DNA of 64,000 bases from Chryseobacterium aureum (GCF_003971235.1 NZ_CP034661.1:4340001-4404000); one strand, 5' to 3'; counted from the stretch's first letter, positions 8,552-17,656 are shown. Numbers and translations are program-made. Notes: a model not told the origin generated them from the sequence alone.

Positions 8552-9955
8552 TTACGCTTCCTTCGACTTCATATTTTTTCCGTCTGAGATATGCAGTCTT
8601 CTGAAAACAAGTCCTGATAAGATTGTTAAAATTCCTACCGTGAGAAAAGTGTATCGGAATGCGTTGTGGATTTCCCCCTGGATCAGATCCGTATTTTCAA
8701 ATAGTTTTAAAACAATCAGTCCGAAAGCGATTCCAAAACCGATAGCCAGCTGCTGATTGACAGAAATTAAAGAGTTTCCGCTGCTGGTCTGGAAGTTTCG
8801 GAGATCCGCAATGGAAATTGTGTTCATGGAAGTGAACTGGATAGAGTTGAAAAAGCCCAGTATGGCAATAATGGGAACAAACCAGTACAGTGAAGTGTGT
8901 ATATCAGGAATGGCAAGCAGACAGATCAATGTTCCGATGATGAATGTATTCACCATCAATGTCTGGCGATAGCCGTATTTGTCCAGAATTTTAATAACGT
9001 ATGATTTCCCGAAGATCGCTGTTAAGGCCATTGGAGCAATGATCCATCCTGAAGTTACCGCAGACTGTTTGTAAGCAATCTGAATCATCAGCGGCAGCAG
9101 CAACGGAACAGAACTGATTCCTAATCGGGTGGCAAGGTTTCCCACAATACCTACCCGGAAAGTTCTTACCTGGAACAGGTTGAGCGGGAAGATAGGATTT
9201 CCTCCTCTTTTTGCGTGTTTGTAATAATAGTACAGAAACAGGAACCCCATTATGAACACCAATAAAACCGGAGTGATATTCTGCATATCCCCAAAAAGTT
9301 CCAGTGAAACAGAAAGCAGGAGAGAGGCTGCTGCAAAAATTAAAAAGCCTTTAAAATCAAAATCAACATCATCAGATTTATAATCGGGCATGAACTTCAG
9401 GCCTAAAAGAATTCCTAAAAAGCCAATCGGAATATTAATCAGAAAGATCCAGTGCCATGAAAGATAATCTACCATATAGCCACCTACTAATGGTCCTAGG
9501 ACGGGTCCTATAAGGGCAGGTATGATGGCGAAGTTCATAGCTTTCAACAGTTCATTTTTATCAAATGTTTTAATGAGCGCCAGTTTTCCCACAGGGGTCA
9601 TAAGACTTCCCCCGACTCCCTGAATCACCCTTGAAATCACCAGATGGGTAAGATTTTGAGACAAGGAACAAAACAATGATCCTAAACTGAAAAGAACCAG
9701 CGAAAATATGAATACTTTTTTCGTTCCGAACCGGTCTGCCAAAAATCCGCTGGCAGGCATAAAAACAGCTAATGTAAGAACATAGCTAATGATAGCATTC
9801 TGCATATTAAGCGGAGATTCATTCAGGTCTTTTGCTATGGCTGGAAGGGATGTGTTCAGGATGGTTGAATCCAGCATCTGCATAAAAATTGCGGTAGCCA
9901 GAATGAGGGGTAGAATTTTTTTTATGGACGTCTGTTGTATGCTTGCTTCTGTCAT
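8552..9955 (-). CDS. MFS transporter, DHA2 family (multidrug efflux type)
   Basis: The 467-residue protein has about 14 hydrophobic segments. FMQMLDSTILNTSLPAIAKD in helix 1 carries the LDxTIVNVALP-type motif of DHA2 drug:H+ antiporters (EmrB/QacA). GFLADRFGTKKVFIFSL is the MFS motif A loop, and GPVLGPLVGGYMVDYLSWHW is the antiporter motif C region. It should export small toxic compounds, with specificity unknown. No membrane-fusion partner is adjacent. An imperfect inverted repeat lies just upstream of the start. Confidence 0.9.
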   Translation of the reverse strand: MTEASIQQTSIKKILPLILATAIFMQMLDSTILNTSLPAIAKDLNESPLNMQNAIISYVLTLAVFMPASGFLADRFGTKKVFIFSLVLFSLGSLFCSLSQNLTHLVISRVIQGVGGSLMTPVGKLALIKTFDKNELLKAMNFAIIPALIGPVLGPLVGGYMVDYLSWHWIFLINIPIGFLGILLGLKFMPDYKSDDVDFDFKGFLIFAAASLLLSVSLELFGDMQNITPVLLVFIMGFLFLYYYYKHAKRGGNPIFPLNLFQVRTFRVGIVGNLATRLGISSVPLLLPLMIQIAYKQSAVTSGWIIAPMALTAIFGKSYVIKILDKYGYRQTLMVNTFIIGTLICLLAIPDIHTSLYWFVPIIAILGFFNSIQFTSMNTISIADLRNFQTSSGNSLISVNQQLAIGFGIAFGLIVLKLFENTDLIQGEIHNAFRYTFLTVGILTILSGLVFRRLHISDGKNMKSKEA

Positions 9956-9965
9956 TTTGTAGAGG

Positions 9966-9986
9966 CTGGAACGTAAAAACGTCCAG
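9966..9986 (-). promoter_or_regulatory. inverted repeat in the leader of the MFS gene
   Basis: CTGG-A-ACGT and ACGT-CCAG face each other across four or five A residues, 11 to 31 bases before the MFS start codon. The position suits an operator or a small leader hairpin. One arm has an extra A. No neighbouring regulator gene points to its use. Confidence 0.35.
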
Positions 9987-10059
9987 ACTTGTTTTATGTG
10001 AAGAGTCGCTTTCTTTAAGCGGTTTAATCTTTAGATAAAGAAATCCATATAAAATTAAA

Positions 10060-10087
10060 AAAGTCCTGTGAAATTTCACAGGACTTT
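10060..10087 (-). terminator. bidirectional-type terminator hairpin
   Basis: AAGTCCTGTGAAA and TTTCACAGGACTT form a near-perfect stem, with A/T runs on both sides. It directly follows the stop of the secreted protein gene on the minus strand. Confidence 0.8.
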
Positions 10088-10092
10088 TTGAT

Positions 10093-10905
10093 TTATTTTC
10101 TAGGTTTTTCTACTCCTTTCCATTCATCACCGGCTTTTCTATACTGGCTTAAGGTAAAGGTTTTGAAATCCTTTGTTTTATATTCGATGTTATCGGTATT
10201 CTGCTCAAACGGCATGATATAATAGTATTCGATGTCTGTTTTATCAGATTTGTTTCCTTTTTTTACAGAAGGTACATATTTTGAGAACTTATAGCTTGGA
10301 AGATATTGTTTCAGCCTTGTGTAGAAAGCTTTGTCATCTTTTTCGCTTGGAATGATGTCTACGATATTCAGATCATCTTTTTTCTTGTCTACCCACAGAT
10401 AGTACGTTTTTTCTTCTCCTATATTTCTGTTGAATGAGTTGAAAGCAAACAGCTCTTTAGGTACCAGTTCCTTGATTTTTTCAGGGTCTACTTTTGTATA
10501 GAACTGTCCTTTGGAAGGATCTACATAGGTTTCAAGGTTATACATCAGGACAGAATTGTTTTCAAAATTCTTATTTTTAAAATATTGATTCAAAGATAAT
10601 TCTGCCGTGGCTCTCAGTTCTTTACCTCTTGCATCAAGTTTTTTTGTTGGGTTCTGAGGATTCACATATTTTACAAATTCATATAAAACAACGGGCTTTA
10701 TATCCTTTAGGTGAGGATACGTTTTCAGCTGCTCTGCTTTTACCAGCCAGTAATATTGTTGATAGTAATCATCTTTATCTGCATCTTTCACACTCTTATA
10801 AGCCAAAGCAAGCTTTTTTGAATTCAGATATTTGCCGTATTTCCCCTGTCCAAAAGCAAAACTTATGGATAATAAGACAAATAAAACAGTAAGGTTTCTT
10901 CTCAT
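10093..10905 (-). CDS. secreted protein of unknown function
   Basis: The 270-residue protein starts MRRNLTVLFVLLSISFAFGQ, a clear signal peptide ending AFGQ. I chose this ATG over an in-frame ATG ten codons upstream. The mature part is Lys/Tyr-rich and hydrophilic, with no motif I recognise. The segment after the signal (KLALAYKSVKDADKDDYYQQ) may be helical and repeat-like. It has its own strong terminator and stands between the MFS and asnB genes, without evident functional linkage. Confidence 0.7.
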   Translation of the reverse strand: MRRNLTVLFVLLSISFAFGQGKYGKYLNSKKLALAYKSVKDADKDDYYQQYYWLVKAEQLKTYPHLKDIKPVVLYEFVKYVNPQNPTKKLDARGKELRATAELSLNQYFKNKNFENNSVLMYNLETYVDPSKGQFYTKVDPEKIKELVPKELFAFNSFNRNIGEEKTYYLWVDKKKDDLNIVDIIPSEKDDKAFYTRLKQYLPSYKFSKYVPSVKKGNKSDKTDIEYYYIMPFEQNTDNIEYKTKDFKTFTLSQYRKAGDEWKGVEKPRK

Positions 10906-11007
10906 TTTTTTATAATTGATATTTTCGTTTTCCAAATATAATTATTTATTAGATATTATTTTGGATTGTGAGTTAAATTATGCTATATTATTATCGTTAA
11001 TTCAAGA

Positions 11008-11032
11008 AAAAATCCTGTATTGCTACAGGATT
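11008..11032 (-). terminator. terminator downstream of asnB
   Basis: AATCCTGTA and TACAGGATT enclose a 4-base loop. On the minus strand the stem is followed by TTTTTTC. It lies about 315 bases after the asnB stop, beyond two repeat elements, so those elements may be transcribed. Confidence 0.65.
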
Positions 11033-11120
11033 GATAAATTATTACTGAGGAAGTTACAGCTTTGAATGAGAAAAACACACATGTCAATAGCTAATGATTA
11101 TGGTAAATAATTGAAAAACA

Positions 11121-11259
11121 AACGCAACGGGTGCAAGACTTATCAATTTCGTTCGCAAAGTCACTTCGTTCAGCTAGGAAATCGACTTGTCTATTGTTGA
11201 TTGCAACGCCCTTGCGATCATTTTTAAATATTAGAAATATCTTAGCGTACTCCGCGTTA
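11121..11259. repeat. AACGC-ended intergenic element, copy A
   Basis: This element of about 140 bases starts AACGCAACGGGTGCAAG and ends CTTAGCGTACTCCGCGTT. It has an inner pair CGTTCGCAAAG and CCCTTGCGATC, so it is an imperfect nested palindrome. Close relatives lie at 39653-39804 (same orientation) and 48037-48188 (opposite orientation). It contains no gene. Confidence 0.8.
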
Positions 11260-11294
11260 AAATATCCCTGATCTCGAAAACCTGAATCCACAAC

Positions 11295-11338
11295 AAATTC
11301 ATCAGCACAGCGGATTTTGACGATTGATCATTCATTAA
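11295..11338 (-). repeat. fragment of the GTGAAT-type element
   Basis: This stretch resembles the reverse complement of the arm seen at 16500 and 45411 (AATTCA, GC-AGCG, ATT, then TTCATTA). It directly flanks copy A of the AACGC-ended element, just as a similar fragment flanks copy B at 39829-39875. Confidence 0.45.
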
Positions 11339-11347
11339 TATCTCTCT

Positions 11348-13015
11348 CTAATACGAAGTTTCATGCACCTTAACAGCTCTTCCGCTTGGATCATTCATTT
11401 TTTTGAATGCTTCATCCCATTCTAAGGCAATAGGAGTGGAGCAGGCTACAGATGGAACCGATGGAACCGTAGCTGCTGCAGTTTCGCTTGGAAAATGCTC
11501 TTCAAAAATAGTTCTGTAGCGGTATTCTTCTTTATTCTGCGGGGTGTTGAGCGGGAATCTGAATCTTGCATTAGCCATCATTTCGTCTGTCACTTCTTTC
11601 TCAGCGACTTCTTTCAGAGTGTCAATCCATGAATAGCCCACGCCGTCAGAGAACTGTTCTTTCTGTCTCCATACGATAGAATCCGGAAGAAGATCTTCAA
11701 AAGCTTTTCTTAATACCCATTTTTCAATTTTTCCTTCCGCTGTATTGATCATTTTATCTTGAGGGTTGATGGTCATCGCGATATCCATGAACTCTTTATC
11801 AAGGAAAGGGACTCTGCCTTCAATGCCCCAGCTCATCAGTGCCTTGTTGGCTCTTAAACAGTCGTAAAGATGCAGCTTGCCCAGTTTTCTTACGGTTTCA
11901 TCATGAAATTCTTTTGCGTTGGGAGCTTTGTGGAAATATAAATATCCCCCGAACAACTCATCGGAACCTTCTCCTGAAAGAACCATTTTAATCCCCATTG
12001 ATTTGATTACCCTTGCTAAAAGATACATGGGGGTAGAAGCCCTGATGGTGGTTACATCATAGGTCTCAAGATGGTAGATCACATCACGTACAGCATCCAG
12101 TCCTTCCTGAACCGTAAAGTTTACCTCATGGTGAACAGACCCGATATGCTCTGCTGCTTTTTGTGCAGCCGCCAGATCCGGAGAACCCACCAATCCTACT
12201 GCGAAACTGTGAAGTCTCGGATACCACGCTTCCTGGGTATCGCCGCTTTCGATTCTCTGGCGGGCAAATTTTGCCGTAATGGCTGAAATAACAGATGAAT
12301 CTAACCCTCCTGAAAGCAGTACTCCGTAGGGAACGTCACTCATCAGCTGTCTGTGAACAGCGTCTTCAAGACTTTTTCTTAGTTTTGAAATGTCGGTTGT
12401 ATTTTCTTTTACATGATCAAAGCTGTCCCAGTCTCTTGTATACCATTGCTGGAGTTCAGCTCCGTCCGGGCTGTACATCAGATGTCCCGGTAAGAAAGTA
12501 TCTATTTTTTTACAGATGCCTTCAAGAGCTTTTAATTCAGAAGCTACATAGTAGTTTCCATTTTTATCCCAGCCCTGATACAGCGGGCAGATTCCCATAT
12601 GATCTCTGGCGATAAGATAGATGTCATTTTCAGTATCATATAAAGCGAACGCGAAAATTCCGTTCAGTTTTTCTACGAAATCTTTTCCGTGTTTTCTGTA
12701 AAGTGCAAGGATTACTTCACAGTCTGACTGAGTCTGAAACTCATAATCAGGAAATTCTTCTTTAAGTTCTCTATGGTTATAGATTTCACCGTTTACAGCT
12801 AATACTACTTTTCCGTCTTTTGTAAATAAAGGCTGTTTCCCGGAGGTAGGATCTACAATGGCCAGTCGTTCATGAGAAAAAATTACTTTTTCGTCCTGAA
12901 AAACTCCACTCCAATCCGGTCCTCTATGACGGATTTTTTTTGACATTTCCAATACCTGAGGTCTTAATACTTCAGTTTTTTGTTTGGCGTCAAATAAACA
13001 TACAATTCCACACAT
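11348..13015 (-). CDS. asnB: asparagine synthase (glutamine-hydrolysing)
   Basis: The 555-residue protein matches the usual AsnB length. It starts MCGIVCLFD; Cys2 is the nucleophile of the N-terminal glutaminase domain. RHRGPDWSG, SHERLAIVD and VNGEIYNHRELKEEF complete that domain. The synthetase domain starts near residue 220 with VLLSGGLDSS, the ATP pyrophosphate loop, followed by LSGEGSDELFGGY. It makes asparagine from aspartate, glutamine and ATP in the cytoplasm. The C-terminus has a short Ala/Thr-rich extension with an extra Cys. A full promoter lies just upstream, so it is probably monocistronic. Confidence 0.96.
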   Translation of the reverse strand: MCGIVCLFDAKQKTEVLRPQVLEMSKKIRHRGPDWSGVFQDEKVIFSHERLAIVDPTSGKQPLFTKDGKVVLAVNGEIYNHRELKEEFPDYEFQTQSDCEVILALYRKHGKDFVEKLNGIFAFALYDTENDIYLIARDHMGICPLYQGWDKNGNYYVASELKALEGICKKIDTFLPGHLMYSPDGAELQQWYTRDWDSFDHVKENTTDISKLRKSLEDAVHRQLMSDVPYGVLLSGGLDSSVISAITAKFARQRIESGDTQEAWYPRLHSFAVGLVGSPDLAAAQKAAEHIGSVHHEVNFTVQEGLDAVRDVIYHLETYDVTTIRASTPMYLLARVIKSMGIKMVLSGEGSDELFGGYLYFHKAPNAKEFHDETVRKLGKLHLYDCLRANKALMSWGIEGRVPFLDKEFMDIAMTINPQDKMINTAEGKIEKWVLRKAFEDLLPDSIVWRQKEQFSDGVGYSWIDTLKEVAEKEVTDEMMANARFRFPLNTPQNKEEYRYRTIFEEHFPSETAAATVPSVPSVACSTPIALEWDEAFKKMNDPSGRAVKVHETSY

Positions 13016-13036
13016 GATTTTTTATTATTTATGGAA

Positions 13037-13070
13037 CAAATGTAGAGGGGATGTTTATAAATAGCAATAA
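13037..13070 (-). promoter_or_regulatory. promoter of asnB
   Basis: On the minus strand TTATTG is followed, 20 bases later, by TACATTTG, an exact TAnnTTTG box. The -7 box ends 22 bases before the asnB ATG. Confidence 0.65.
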
Positions 13071-13300
13071 AAAATGTTTAAAAGAGAAAATTTTTAATCA
13101 ATTTATGTTTTGAAGTTAAAAATTTTAACTATTTGTTGAAATTGATATGTTTTTGATTAATTTTTTTCGTTGCGCTAAGATAGTGCGCTTATAATACAAA
13201 ATAAAAATGATATATTTATTAATCTATGGTAATTAATTATATAAATATTAACCCTTACTTTGTGGCTCGAAATAATTTTTTTTCATCATTTGTGTTTTTA

Positions 13301-13335
13301 CCTTCTTGCAATTCTCATGCAAGAAGGTTTTGTTT
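13301..13335. other. hairpin after the PNGase gene
   Basis: CCTTCTTGCA and TGCAAGAAGG form a perfect 10-base-pair stem with a 7-base loop. The T-rich tail (TTTTGTTTTT) is on the plus strand. It stands just past the stop of the minus-strand PNGase gene, where it could still stop transcription or protect the mRNA end, but its polarity points the other way. The rest of the 13016-13335 gap is AT-rich; I see only the asnB promoter in it. Confidence 0.5.
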
Positions 13336-15003
13336 TTATTGAACCCCAAGTAACGTGCCCGAAACATTCCATGAACTGAAACTTGTTCCTTCCGTGGGTC
13401 CCTGCGGAATTTTTATCTGTAAGGTATGTTTTCCGGCTTTCAGATCTCCAAGAGGGATGAAGTTAGGATTGGTTACTGTTCCCGGGCACCAGTTGGATCT
13501 GCTGAGGTCTGATGATGAAAGCCCGTCCGGAAAATTTCCTGATGCCGGATTGTATAAACGGTAAGAACCACAGTCTGTTCTCCACGGGATAAACGAAAAT
13601 ACCGGATTCCCGTCTACAAAAATGGAATTGGCTTTCGGAACGAATTCATCTCCGTTTTCCCAGCCACCGTGTCCTGTTGTGGTATATCTGAGCTGTGCAT
13701 TTTTCAGGTCTTTATCTAAAGTGAAGTCAACAAGAAGCCCTTTGTCCTGATTAAACATTGTAGAATAATCCTGCCCTGCCATTTCCATAATATTTAAAGT
13801 ATTAAACAGAGGAATAGCCGTATTGTTTTTATTTACCGTCTGGTCGCTTTTATGAAGGGTAATATCAAGGCTCACTTTGTGTCCTCCTTTATCATAGTTG
13901 CCAATAAATGTCCCTATCCAGAGTTCTTTTCCTGATAAAGCAGGTTTCAAATCTGTAATATCTTGTCTGTAAGGGCTTACCGTCTGCCAGTTTTTTCCTT
14001 TAAGCTGAATATGATTAAACTTCTGAATTCCGAAAGCGGTAAAAAATCTCATCATTTCCATGGCAGGGCTGTAGCTGGCGGTAGCAGTTACTCCGTAATA
14101 TTGTTTGCCATTGCCGTTTTCGTAGACAGGAAGTGTTTTCGCTCCTTTTTCCAATCCGTCAAAAAAAGACTTTTCTTTATCCTGTGGAATAAAAAATACG
14201 GTTCCGGTTCTGTCATAGGCATCACCGTTAGACTGTTGTTTCAGTTCAACGAAAATATTTTCTCCTTCCGTTATGGCAGGGAATTTTACTTTTTTAAGAA
14301 TGATGGTCCCGTTAGCGTATCTTTTAATCTGACCGTCAGATTTTGAGGCATCAGAGAAATTGATGGTTTCGTTGTCAAAAACAGTCAGCGTGGTAAATCT
14401 GCTTTTCCAAAGTAAATCTTTGTATCCCAGCTGATCCGTGCTCTGTATATTTCCCTTCAGCATATTTTCAATTCCGGTATTCTTTATTTTTTTGATTGAA
14501 CTGGCTGTAATTAAAGAATTTTTATTTCTCTCTACTTCCAGAACCAATCCTAAATTCTGTCCTAAAACAGAAGGGCCGCCTTTCAACTTTATATCATTGG
14601 TGTACCAGACTTCAATTGTATTTGAATTGGCCTTTGTGACGGCTTTTTTACAGGTATATCCTAAGATTTTTTTGGTTTCATTAGTGAGTTCAAAATCCTG
14701 TTTTCCTACAGATTCTGTATCTGATGAAGAAATAATGGATCCCGGTTTTAAAAAAGCATAAGAAACCACAGTGTTAGAAGGTTTTTCCACTTTCGTGATT
14801 TCATAAGGATAGCTGCTTTTTTGTTCTTTGATGGTATTGTTGAGAATGAAATTTTCTTTTTCATTGACCCAAACAATAGTGGAGGGCTGATCCGTGATTG
14901 CTTTTCCGTTATAAGAGCTGGTGTACTGAATTTCGTATGTCTGAGCAGAAAACAGACAGTATAAAAAAACAGCCAGAAAATTGAAAACAATTCTTGTATG
15001 CAT
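13336..15003 (-). CDS. PNGase F-II type peptide-N-glycosidase with GLPGLI-like N-terminal domain
   Basis: The 555-residue secreted protein has a signal peptide (FLAVFLYCLFSAQ). Residues of about 20-175 resemble a GLPGLI protein (KKILGYTCKKAV, IEVWYTNDIKLKGGPSVLG, NLGLVLEV). The last about 340 residues match the two eight-stranded domains of PNGase F, which cleaves N-glycans from asparagine. By my own alignment with E. meningoseptica PNGase F, Asp60 corresponds to the Asp in AYDRTGTVFF and Glu206 to the Glu in NGDEFVPK. WCPG and RYTTTGHGGW are conserved. The Glu118 position looks replaced (IGTFIGNY). The overall size and three-domain plan match PNGase F-II. The ATG at 15003 was chosen because a promoter lies just upstream of it. 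Activity is inferred. Confidence 0.82.
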   Translation of the reverse strand: MHTRIVFNFLAVFLYCLFSAQTYEIQYTSSYNGKAITDQPSTIVWVNEKENFILNNTIKEQKSSYPYEITKVEKPSNTVVSYAFLKPGSIISSSDTESVGKQDFELTNETKKILGYTCKKAVTKANSNTIEVWYTNDIKLKGGPSVLGQNLGLVLEVERNKNSLITASSIKKIKNTGIENMLKGNIQSTDQLGYKDLLWKSRFTTLTVFDNETINFSDASKSDGQIKRYANGTIILKKVKFPAITEGENIFVELKQQSNGDAYDRTGTVFFIPQDKEKSFFDGLEKGAKTLPVYENGNGKQYYGVTATASYSPAMEMMRFFTAFGIQKFNHIQLKGKNWQTVSPYRQDITDLKPALSGKELWIGTFIGNYDKGGHKVSLDITLHKSDQTVNKNNTAIPLFNTLNIMEMAGQDYSTMFNQDKGLLVDFTLDKDLKNAQLRYTTTGHGGWENGDEFVPKANSIFVDGNPVFSFIPWRTDCGSYRLYNPASGNFPDGLSSSDLSRSNWCPGTVTNPNFIPLGDLKAGKHTLQIKIPQGPTEGTSFSSWNVSGTLLGVQ

Positions 15004-15021
15004 AAATAAATGAGTTTGCTG

Positions 15022-15052
15022 CAAAGTTATTCTAAACTTTTCACAGCATCAA
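15022..15052 (-). promoter_or_regulatory. promoter of the PNGase gene
   Basis: On the minus strand TTG is followed, 20 bases later, by TAACTTTG, an exact TAnnTTTG box, 19 bases before the ATG at 15003. This rules out the TTG codon at 15024 as the start because it overlaps the promoter. Confidence 0.65.
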
Positions 15053-15143
15053 TACGGTTTTAATCTATACAGTTAGTAGGTCATAAGCTCGAAATGTTAC
15101 AAAAATTGTTACATTTTTTCGAAGGTTTTTAAAACAAAAAAAA

Positions 15144-15166
15144 ACTACTCCAAAAGATAGAGTAGT
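15144..15166 (-). terminator. terminator of the RNA methyltransferase gene
   Basis: ACTACTC and GAGTAGT enclose a 9-base loop. On the minus strand a run of nine T follows. It lies about 30 bases after the stop codon. Confidence 0.8.
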
Positions 15167-15194
15167 TGTATGTATTGTATTAACTGGCTGGAGA

Positions 15195-16400
15195 TTAAGA
15201 AATTCGCTCAATCAAAGCCATATAGAATCCGTCATAGCCCTGGCTGGGCATTACTTTTTCATCTTTAATCATCTTGAACCCAGGATTGTTTTTGATGAAT
15301 TCATCTACCTGCAGGTTGTTCTCGGAGGGAAGGATAGAACATGTGGCATAAACCATTTTTCCTCCTTTTTTAAGCATTTTAGAATAGTCCTGAAGAATTT
15401 GCTGTTGTTCTTTTTTAATTCTGTCGATAAATTCCTGATCAATTTTCCATTTGCTGTCCGGGTTTCTTTTTAAAACTCCAAGACCTGAGCATGGGGCATC
15501 AATCAGAAGCCTGTCTGCTTTTTCATGAAGACGCTTGATTACCTTGTTGTCAGAAATCATACGGGTTTCAATATTGTGGGCTCCGGCTCTTTTGGCACGG
15601 CGTTTCAGTTCAGCAAGTTTCCATTCGAAGATATCTAATGCTACAATCTGCCCTTTGTTTTTCATTAATGCTGCCAAGTGAAGCGTTTTTCCTCCTGCAC
15701 CAGCACAGGCATCCACTACTCTCTGCCCCTCCTGTACATCAAGGAAATACCCGATTTTCTGAGATGAAGCATCCTGAACTTCAAATAATCCTTCTTTGAA
15801 AGCAGTCGTAAGGAAAACATTTTTCTTTTCTTCCAGCTGAACAGCATCAGGATAATTTTTAATAGGATAAGAAACCACTCCTTCATCAGCAAGGTCAGAG
15901 ATAAGCTCTTTGGGGGTTGTTCTTAAAGAGTTAGCTCTTAGCACTGTAGGAGCCTGCTCATTCAGAGCCGCCATTTCTTTTTCCCAGTTGGCGCCGATTT
16001 CTTTTTCAAGCGTTTCAGCCAGCCATTCAGGAATAGAGTGTTCTATTGCTTTTGTAGGAACCGTGTTCTTTTTAAGCTTGGTAAGAATATCAGCAATTTT
16101 GATTCCGTCAAATTCTTCAAACTTTTTATAATTGGTTTTACTCCAAAGTAAATACGCAATGATCAGTTTATAGATATTGTTGGGTTTCACCCCTTCACCC
16201 ATATAGTATTCAAGGCGTTTTTTCCAACGGATAATATTGTAAAAAATTTCAAAAACAACAGCTCTGTCCTGGCTTCCCCATTTTTTGTTTGCTTTCAAAA
16301 GTCTTTCAATAACTTTATCTGCATATTTGTTTTTCTCAAAAAATGTTTCCTGTAGGGCATCGTGAATTCCGATTGCCAAGTTTCTGTGAATAAGTTCCAT
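15195..16400 (-). CDS. RsmB/NOP family rRNA (cytosine-C5)-methyltransferase
   Basis: The 401-residue protein has an N-terminal helical NusB-like region (about 1-140) and a SAM-dependent Rossmann domain. VVDACAGAGGKTLHLA is the SAM-binding motif I. DAPCSGLGVLKRNP (motif IV) and YATCSILPSENNLQV (motif VI) carry the two catalytic cysteines of m5C RNA methyltransferases. It probably methylates 16S rRNA, as RsmB does at C967, but the exact target is inferred. A TATTTTTG box lies about 26 bases before the ATG. It is probably a single-gene transcript. Confidence 0.9.
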   Translation of the reverse strand: MELIHRNLAIGIHDALQETFFEKNKYADKVIERLLKANKKWGSQDRAVVFEIFYNIIRWKKRLEYYMGEGVKPNNIYKLIIAYLLWSKTNYKKFEEFDGIKIADILTKLKKNTVPTKAIEHSIPEWLAETLEKEIGANWEKEMAALNEQAPTVLRANSLRTTPKELISDLADEGVVSYPIKNYPDAVQLEEKKNVFLTTAFKEGLFEVQDASSQKIGYFLDVQEGQRVVDACAGAGGKTLHLAALMKNKGQIVALDIFEWKLAELKRRAKRAGAHNIETRMISDNKVIKRLHEKADRLLIDAPCSGLGVLKRNPDSKWKIDQEFIDRIKKEQQQILQDYSKMLKKGGKMVYATCSILPSENNLQVDEFIKNNPGFKMIKDEKVMPSQGYDGFYMALIERIS

Positions 16401-16499
16401 AAGTTTGCTTCGCTGTTTGAATCTGCAAAAATACGACTTTTAATTGAGAGTTGAAGATTTGAGTGGGGGAGTTTGAGAATAGGAGAGATGAAGGCAGGA

Positions 16500-16660
16500 T
16501 TGTGAATGGTGAATGATGAATCCGCTTCACTTGTGAATGTTGGGGTTGGGGGTTTCGTTTGAGAGGTTAGACAAATTATATATTGTAAAGATCAGTTTTC
16601 TAATGGAAAGTGCCGCATTCACCATTCACTTTGCAAAGTAAAAATTGACTATTGACAATC
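16500..16660. repeat. GTGAATGGTGAAT element, copy 1
   Basis: This element of about 160 bases has GTGAATGGTGAATGATGAAT and CCGCTTCACTTGTGAAT at the left end. The right end has ATTCACCATTCACTTTGC and ATTGACTATTGACAAT. The ends are partly inverted. A sister copy lies at 45411-45557. No gene is inside. The rest of the 606-base gap (16401-17006) is AT-rich, with only the yjdM promoter recognisable. Confidence 0.75.
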
Positions 16661-16960
16661 TGAGATTCAGTAGTGAGTGGTCCATCTTTTTATTGATTTT
16701 TCAATGGCAGCAATGAATTTTAATGCTGAATTTGGAAAGATTTTCCGAATATTTATATTTTTTATGTGTTGATAACAGCCTTTCACTTTAAAACGGATAA
16801 GCCCATGTTTTTGCTTAATGAAAAATATTTGTTAACAAAAGATACACTGTTTATTACTATACTTTATTTTCTTTGTGGCAAGTTTATTTAATTGAAATTA
16901 ATTCACTACATTGTGTGAAATTAACATGTGCTTATGATCTATTATACTGAACTTTATCTC

Positions 16961-16992
16961 TTGACTTCAACCTCTAAAAAGCTCTACCTTTG
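16961..16992 (+). promoter_or_regulatory. promoter of yjdM
   Basis: TTG at 16961 is followed, 21 bases later, by TACCTTTG (16985-16992), an exact -7 box. The ATG follows 15 bases later. Confidence 0.65.
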
Positions 16993-17006
16993 TAAAAAAT
17001 AAAAAT

Positions 17007-17351
17007 ATGAGTGATACAGTGCTTTGTCCAAAATGCAGCTCCGAGTTTACCTACCCGAGTGATAATATGATGGTTTGTTCCCAGTGTTTCTACGAATGGG
17101 ATCCGGCAGAGGCAGCTTCTGAAGCAGCAAATGAAGGGAAGATATTGGATTCAAACGGAAATGAGCTTCAGGATGGAGATTCTGTAGTGGTGGTAAAAGA
17201 TCTTCCTGTAAAAGGAGCTCCAAAACCGGTAAAAGCGGGAACAAAAGTGAAAAATATCCGTTTGAGACCGGGAAGTGATCATAATATCGACTGTAAAATT
17301 GATGGTTTCGGAGCGATGGCCCTGAAGTCCGAATTTGTAAAGAAGGCGTAA
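17007..17351 (+). CDS. yjdM: YjdM family zinc ribbon protein
   Basis: The 114-residue protein has an N-terminal zinc ribbon with two CxxC pairs (CPKC and CSQC, 15 residues apart), followed by the compact C-terminal beta domain with DGDSVVVVKDLPVKGA and KVKNIRLRPGSDHNIDCKID. This is the YjdM family, formerly named PhnA. It was once linked to phosphonate use, but its true role is not settled. It has its own promoter and a long terminator hairpin downstream, so it is monocistronic. Confidence 0.93.
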   Translation: MSDTVLCPKCSSEFTYPSDNMMVCSQCFYEWDPAEAASEAANEGKILDSNGNELQDGDSVVVVKDLPVKGAPKPVKAGTKVKNIRLRPGSDHNIDCKIDGFGAMALKSEFVKKA

Positions 17352-17495
17352 GAAAAGATGGTTTTTTCTGTATATTAAAAATAAGAAAAGGAAAAGATTG
17401 GACAGTGTAATCTTTCATAAGACTTAATTGCAAGATTGCTAATGTCCGTCCGGAAGGCAGAAAGAGAAATAACCAAAAATTTCCTTATACTTTAG

Positions 17496-17549
17496 AAATA
17501 CAAATGTAAGAAAAAGTTTGAACAACAGATTCTTATGTTTGTATTTTTT
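17496..17549 (+). terminator. long-stem terminator after yjdM
   Basis: AAATACAAATGTAAGAA and TTCTTATGTTTGTATTT pair over 17 positions with two mismatches. The loop is 17 bases and a T-run follows on the plus strand. It lies about 145 bases after the yjdM stop, between convergent genes. The remainder of the 17352-17656 gap shows nothing I recognise. Confidence 0.65.
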
Positions 17550-17656
17550 TATGGATAAGTATAAGTGAATGTAGAAGTTATGTACAGAATAGCAGAATGG
17601 TAAAACAGCCGAATTGCTGTTGGTAACCAGTTACCTCCATGATTTTGCCTTTCCGG

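Noticed and set aside
11091..11291. Minus-strand open frame downstream of asnB
   Set aside because: It lies wholly inside repeat elements that recur elsewhere with frame-breaking differences.
13270..13338. Possible small plus-strand RNA ending at the hairpin with a T-run
   Set aside because: TTACTTTG is one base short of a -7 box and no -33 element is visible. Only the hairpin was kept.
13963..14346. Plus-strand open frame inside the PNGase gene
   Set aside because: It is the reverse-strand shadow of a recognised coding sequence and has no motifs.
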